Position numbers and translations under genes: made by a program. A DNA stretch of 64,000 nucleotides. It comes from Agromyces sp. S2-1-8. GTDB taxonomy: Bacteria > Actinomycetota > Actinomycetes > Actinomycetales > Microbacteriaceae. Under the pieces are notes generated by a model, which saw only the letters and a list, made by a program, of their open reading frames with translations, searched no databases and was not told where the DNA came from. Of the stretch, positions 60,609-64,000 are shown one piece after another (positions within the stretch are counted from its first letter, which is position 1; each line of letters begins with the position of its first letter). Location: contig NZ_JAJOLP010000001.1 in assembly GCF_021129215.1 (NCBI RefSeq), positions 2,046,001 through 2,110,000 of the forward strand, in the 5' to 3' direction.

Positions 60609-60614
60609 TACGAT
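60609..60614 (+). promoter_or_regulatory. TACGAT -10 box of the ClbS-like gene (leaderless)
   Basis: TACGAT, then GGCCAC, then ATG 60621. Confidence 0.5.
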
Positions 60615-60620
60615 GGCCAC

Positions 60621-61151
60621 ATGCCCGTACCCGAGACCGCCGTCGCCCTCCAGGCCGCCGCGATGCGCGGATTCCGCACGCTCGAGGACGTGATCGACGT
60701 GATCCCGCCGGCCGTTCGCGATCGGCCGTTCCCGATCGCCCCTGCGTCCGCCGAGGCATCCGGCGTTCCGGGCGCCGGGCGCGACCGCGACCTGCAGGAC
60801 GTGCTCAACCACCTGCACGCGTGGCACGAGCTGCTGCTCGGCTGGCTCGATGCGATCGATGCGGGCACGACGCCGGCCTATCCGGCCGAGGGCTACGACT
60901 GGGAGCACCTGGACGCACTCAACCGGTCGCTGCGCGACAAGTACCGCGTGCGCGACGTCGCGCGGGCGTTCGCCCGCGTCCAGGCGAGCCATGCCGCCGC
61001 CCTCGCGCGGGTGTCGGCCATCGGCGGCGACGTGCTCTTCGATGCGGATCGGTTCGACTGGCTCGGCGAGCCGCTCGCGGTGCCCGCGCACGAGTGTCTC
61101 GGCGGGCACTACGGCTGGGCCGTCGAGGCGATCGCGGCGCGGTTCGACTGA
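60621..61151 (+). CDS. ClbS/DfsB-family four-helix protein
   Basis: A 176-residue protein of the ClbS/DfsB (DinB-like) family, in which the first named member protects against colibactin. The helix pattern and the segment DRDLQDVLNHLHAWHELLLGWLDA (His and Trp) with YDWEHLDALNRSLRDKYR and a final ECLGGHYGWAVEAI are characteristic. A role in detoxifying a reactive compound is possible but only by family analogy. ATG 60621 lies 6 bases after TACGAT; the long open frame upstream crosses the acidic protein gene and is a shadow. Confidence 0.85.
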   Translation: MPVPETAVALQAAAMRGFRTLEDVIDVIPPAVRDRPFPIAPASAEASGVPGAGRDRDLQDVLNHLHAWHELLLGWLDAIDAGTTPAYPAEGYDWEHLDALNRSLRDKYRVRDVARAFARVQASHAAALARVSAIGGDVLFDADRFDWLGEPLAVPAHECLGGHYGWAVEAIAARFD

Positions 61152-61158
61152 CGCATGC

Positions 61159-61193
61159 CGGGGCCGGGAGGGTGCGAAATCCTCCCGGCCCCG
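61159..61193. terminator. Bidirectional terminator between ClbS-like and M6 protease genes
   Basis: Perfect 13-base arms (61159-61171 and 61181-61193) with a 9-base loop, between convergent genes. Confidence 0.85.
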
Positions 61194-61226
61194 AGCGGCT
61201 CGGCACGCCGAGCCGACGGCCCGGCC

Positions 61227-63371
61227 TCAGCCGGACTTGCGGTTCCCCGTGTTCGTGACCGTGAGCGTGTACCCGGCGTCGAGGTACGTCAGGTCGCCCG
61301 TCGGCAGGTTCGACACGAGCGTCACGAAGTCGCGGTTGTTGCCGCTCGCGCGCTTCGTCTGGAAGCCGGCCTGCGAGATCGCGTCGCCCTCGAGCCGGTA
61401 GACGAAGTTGCCCGCGTCGTCGGTGATCTCGAAGGGCGAGTCGACGCCCGGCGTCAGGTCGCAGGTCGCGACGATCTGGAGCGTCCAGTTGTTGTCCTGG
61501 AGTCCCGTCGTCTCGAACCATTCGCCCTCGTCCGACGACAGCGTCGCCGCGGCGCCGTTCACCATCACGTCGTCGACGAACCAGCCCGTGTCGAGGTACG
61601 CCGCGTCGGTGGAGTACCGGAACTGCACGTCGGTCGTGCCGGCGGGCAGCTGCGCCGTGTAGTGCACGTACACCGGCTCGTCGACGAAGTACTCACCGCC
61701 CGAGGTGCCGGTCAGGCCGTTGCCCGTCGGGTTGTTGCCGTGCGGGTCGTCATCGGTCGTCACCTCGGTGCCGGCGTCGTCGACGAGAGGCACCGTGACC
61801 CACTCGCCGCCGACGAGCGCCTCGACGAATCCGTAGTCCCAGCCCTCCTCGATGAAGTGCCAGGTCCAGAAGTCGAGCGAGGTCACCGCTCCGGTGACGT
61901 CCACGTCGAGGACGTTCTCCGACTGGCTCTCGTAGCCGGCGTACCAGTGCGTGTCGCCGGTGTGGGGTGCGATCCGCGTGGTGTCGTCGCCGTCGAGCGC
62001 GACGGTGACGGTCGGCCCGGGGTTGCGGAAACGCTCGACCTGGATGCCGTACGGCAGCGCCACGTCGCTCGAGGGGTTCGCCCGGCGCAGCCACTTGGCC
62101 TCGGGCTGGGCGCCCTGGTTCGAGCCCCGGCCCTCCCAGAACTGGTCGTCGGCGATGTCGAAGGTCCAATTCGTGAACGCGGGGTCGCCGAAGTCGACGG
62201 CCTTGATGTCGAAGCGGTCGGATGCCTCGTCGTCGAGGTAGACGGCGACCGCCCAGTCGCGGTAGAGGTCCTCGGCCGAGCGGAGCTCGGCGCCCGTCTC
62301 GCCGTTGAAGGCGTCGATGGCGGCCTGCACGCCCTCCATGCCGTCGGCCGGGTTCTCGAAGATGAGCTTGATCAGCAGGTCGCCGCCCTCGCCGTCGTAT
62401 TCGAGATCGGGTTCGTAGGTTCCGTCGCCGTTGCCGCCGGCCTGCTCCCACAGGTACTGGAAGAAGGTGTACGCGGCGCCGTAGTTCTCGAGGCCGCCGC
62501 CCCATCTGGTCAACGACGTCTCGGCGTAGAACACCTGGTGGTAGGTGAGGTGCGAGCCTCCGACGTCGTAGCCGTTGAGGAACACCGCGAAGTCGGCGAG
62601 GCCCTCGTCGACCCAGGAGAGTTCCCCGGGATCGCTGTAGTTGTGCAGCAGGTGCTCCAACTCGTGCGCGATGACGCCCTCGTAGAGGGTCGGCTGGTCG
62701 TTGTCGGGGTCGTCGTCGTTCCACTCCGAGTCGGCGGGGCCGACCCGGTTCGCCCAGTCGTACGCGTCGATCACGATGGCGTTCATGCCCGACGAGTCGA
62801 TGAACTCGGGGGCGAAGTACCCGGCGGTGTACGTGGTCTCCGTGCAGTCGTAGTACTGGGTGTCCTGCACGTTGTAGACCACCATGACGAGCGAGTCGCT
62901 CGCGGGCTCGTCGGGGTCGGCCGCGTCCATGGGCCCGAAGTGCTCCTCGTCGACGGCGACGATCTGGTTCGAGAGCTCGGCGCCCATGTAGTCGATCTGC
63001 GCCTGCGTGAGCGTGTAGTCGGCGACGTCGGCGTCGGCGCACGGCACGAACTCGTCGTCGGGGGTGGGGTCGAAGGCGGGGTCGAGGCTGTCGACGCCGG
63101 TCGGCGCGCTGCCGTCGAGCGGCGTGCCCACGGGCACGTAGATGTACACGGGGGTGTCGTCGGGCGTCGTGCCCGCGTAGACCCGGGTGAAGTCCTGGTC
63201 GTAGGTGCCGCCGGCCTCGCTGTCGTTGATCGGCAGCGTGATCGTCGGTTCGCCCGGAAGGTTCAGGTGGTCGTCGGCCTGGGCCGGCAGGGCGGATGCC
63301 GCGACGAAGGCCGCGGCGGCGACGGCGATGCTCGTGGCGGCGCCGACCGCCCTTGATGGTGCTCGGAGCAC
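61227..63371 (-). CDS. Secreted M6-like (immune inhibitor A-type) metalloprotease
   Basis: A 714-residue exported zinc protease. The signal peptide (about residues 1-33) ends ALPAQADD. The zinc site is HELEHLLHNYSDPGELSWVDEG (His236, Glu237, His240, then Glu in WVDEG), close to the M6 immune-inhibitor-A type. After it come an Asp/Trp-rich catalytic remainder and a C-terminal beta-sandwich region with FWTWHFIEEGWDYGFVEALV and GWFVDDVMVNG, typical of M6 proteins. GTG 63371 was chosen because the signal peptide begins there; the open frame upstream to 63557 is not signal-like. Confidence 0.85.
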   Translation of the reverse strand: MLRAPSRAVGAATSIAVAAAAFVAASALPAQADDHLNLPGEPTITLPINDSEAGGTYDQDFTRVYAGTTPDDTPVYIYVPVGTPLDGSAPTGVDSLDPAFDPTPDDEFVPCADADVADYTLTQAQIDYMGAELSNQIVAVDEEHFGPMDAADPDEPASDSLVMVVYNVQDTQYYDCTETTYTAGYFAPEFIDSSGMNAIVIDAYDWANRVGPADSEWNDDDPDNDQPTLYEGVIAHELEHLLHNYSDPGELSWVDEGLADFAVFLNGYDVGGSHLTYHQVFYAETSLTRWGGGLENYGAAYTFFQYLWEQAGGNGDGTYEPDLEYDGEGGDLLIKLIFENPADGMEGVQAAIDAFNGETGAELRSAEDLYRDWAVAVYLDDEASDRFDIKAVDFGDPAFTNWTFDIADDQFWEGRGSNQGAQPEAKWLRRANPSSDVALPYGIQVERFRNPGPTVTVALDGDDTTRIAPHTGDTHWYAGYESQSENVLDVDVTGAVTSLDFWTWHFIEEGWDYGFVEALVGGEWVTVPLVDDAGTEVTTDDDPHGNNPTGNGLTGTSGGEYFVDEPVYVHYTAQLPAGTTDVQFRYSTDAAYLDTGWFVDDVMVNGAAATLSSDEGEWFETTGLQDNNWTLQIVATCDLTPGVDSPFEITDDAGNFVYRLEGDAISQAGFQTKRASGNNRDFVTLVSNLPTGDLTYLDAGYTLTVTNTGNRKSG

Positions 63372-63603
63372 GGCGGTGTCCCATTTCTCTCGTGGACCCG
63401 TGGCGCCGGACGGTCTGCCCTTCGTCGCGCGGGACCGATCTGTTCGGAGTCCGCGTCGTCGCGGCCTCCGTGATGAACCCGGCCAGTACAGCACCTCGGA
63501 ATTCTCATCGGAAGGGGCTTGCACACCCGCCCGTGATGCGCAGTACCGCGTCGCCACCCGCCGATCGGGAGTGCGGGCGACGCTTCGCGGCCAGGCCCGG
63601 GCC

Positions 63604-63609
63604 TACGCT
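63604..63609 (+). promoter_or_regulatory. TACGCT -10 box of the nitrilase-family gene (leaderless)
   Basis: TACGCT, then GGTGGC, then ATG 63616. The 244-base gap with the divergent protease gene holds no other clear feature. Confidence 0.5.
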
Positions 63610-63615
63610 GGTGGC

Positions 63616-64000
63616 ATGGTGGACGGCGAGGTCGTGATGGATGACGAACGGAGCGACGGCGAGGCATCCGGCGGTGACCTGGGGGTCGCCGTCGCGCAGT
63701 TCGCACCTGTTGCGGATGTCGCGGCGAATCTCGACACGATCGAGGGGCTCGCCCGCACGGCGGTGGCGCGCGGCGCGCGGCTCGTCGTGCTCCCCGAGTA
63801 CTCGATGTTCTTCACCGCCGAGCTCGGCCAGGAGATGGCCGATGCCTCCGAGCCGATCGACGGCGCCTTCGCGGGCGCGCTCGGCGCGCTCGCGGGCGAC
63901 CTCGGCGTGCACCTCGTCGCGGGCATGCTCGAGCAGGCCTCCGACCCCGAGCGCTTCTCGAACACGCTCGTCGCGTTCGACGACGACGGGCGGCTCGTGG
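63616..64000 (+). CDS. Carbon-nitrogen hydrolase (nitrilase family), N-terminal part (partial)
   Basis: The first 128 codons of a nitrilase-superfamily amidohydrolase; the gene runs off the window. After a charged, variable N-terminus of about 22 residues comes VAVAQFAPVADVAANLDTIE, then ARGARLVVLPEYSMFF, whose Glu61 is the first member of the Glu-Lys-Cys triad. The Lys and Cys lie beyond the end. The type hydrolyses amides or nitriles in the cytoplasm; the exact substrate is unknown. The ATG follows TACGCT by 6 bases. Confidence 0.85.
   Translation, partial: MVDGEVVMDDERSDGEASGGDLGVAVAQFAPVADVAANLDTIEGLARTAVARGARLVVLPEYSMFFTAELGQEMADASEPIDGAFAGALGALAGDLGVHLVAGMLEQASDPERFSNTLVAFDDDGRLV

Overview
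The window is about 70% G+C by eye. Start codons are mostly ATG or GTG with occasional TTG, and genes are tightly packed with ATGA/GTGA overlaps. The gene content (actinobacterial DapD, DUF3117, DUF3107, AdnAB-type nucleases, UPF0182, PGPGW protein) points to a high-GC actinobacterium. The style resembles Microbacteriaceae (Agromyces/Microbacterium-like), but that genus-level placement is inference. The DNA looks like ordinary chromosome. I see no phage, insertion sequence, integrase or CRISPR array.

Layout. 0-4.2 kb: a peptide-type ABC importer (end of the binding protein, two permeases, one fused double ATPase). 4.5-12 kb: typA, an M23 peptidase, an enoyl-CoA hydratase, a membrane protein, ferredoxin plus dapC, and citrate synthase. 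12-14.1 kb: a drug-type MFS exporter divergent from a TetR repressor, with three look-alike palindromes between them. 14.2-20.2 kb: a penicillin-acylase family protein, dapD, an unusual ROK kinase and dapE. With dapC this gives three steps of the succinylase route to diaminopimelate and lysine. 20.2-31.6 kb: a mannosyltransferase, DUF3117, an O-methyltransferase, tatB, a succinate-semialdehyde dehydrogenase divergent from an MFS/PLP-decarboxylase pair, Mrp, DUF1003, a PRC/MgtE-N/CBS protein and a general stress protein. 31.6-37.2 kb: an M1 peptidase, a PGPGW protein, aminopeptidase P, an EEP hydrolase and a PHP phosphoesterase.

37.3-57.4 kb is a DNA-maintenance block: DEAD-box helicase, ferritin-like protein, small membrane protein, DUF3107, AdnA and AdnB, a kinase-fold protein lacking catalytic residues, NudC, UvrD2, a ThiF-like zinc protein, a zinc metalloprotease-family protein, a PDZ/Lon-type protease and UPF0182. 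The gene order closely follows that around Rv3211-Rv3193c of M. tuberculosis, while the first half follows Rv1165-Rv1232c (recalled from memory). 57.4-64 kb holds a methyltransferase, a secreted GH18 chitinase-like enzyme, initiator tRNA-Met, a repetitive acidic protein, a ClbS/DfsB-like protein, a secreted M6-like metalloprotease and the start of a nitrilase-family gene.

Two window-wide signals stand out. First, the 9-mer GAGGCATCC (complement GGATGCCTC) occurs at least 23 times, singly inside genes (mostly as Glu-Ala-Ser or Asp-Ala-Ser) and as inverted pairs in terminators, much like DNA-uptake sequences of other bacteria. Second, about a third of the starts sit exactly 6-7 bases after a TAnnnT-like -10 box, which predicts leaderless mRNAs. 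One of these starts an 11-codon leader ORF coupled to the DUF6113 gene.
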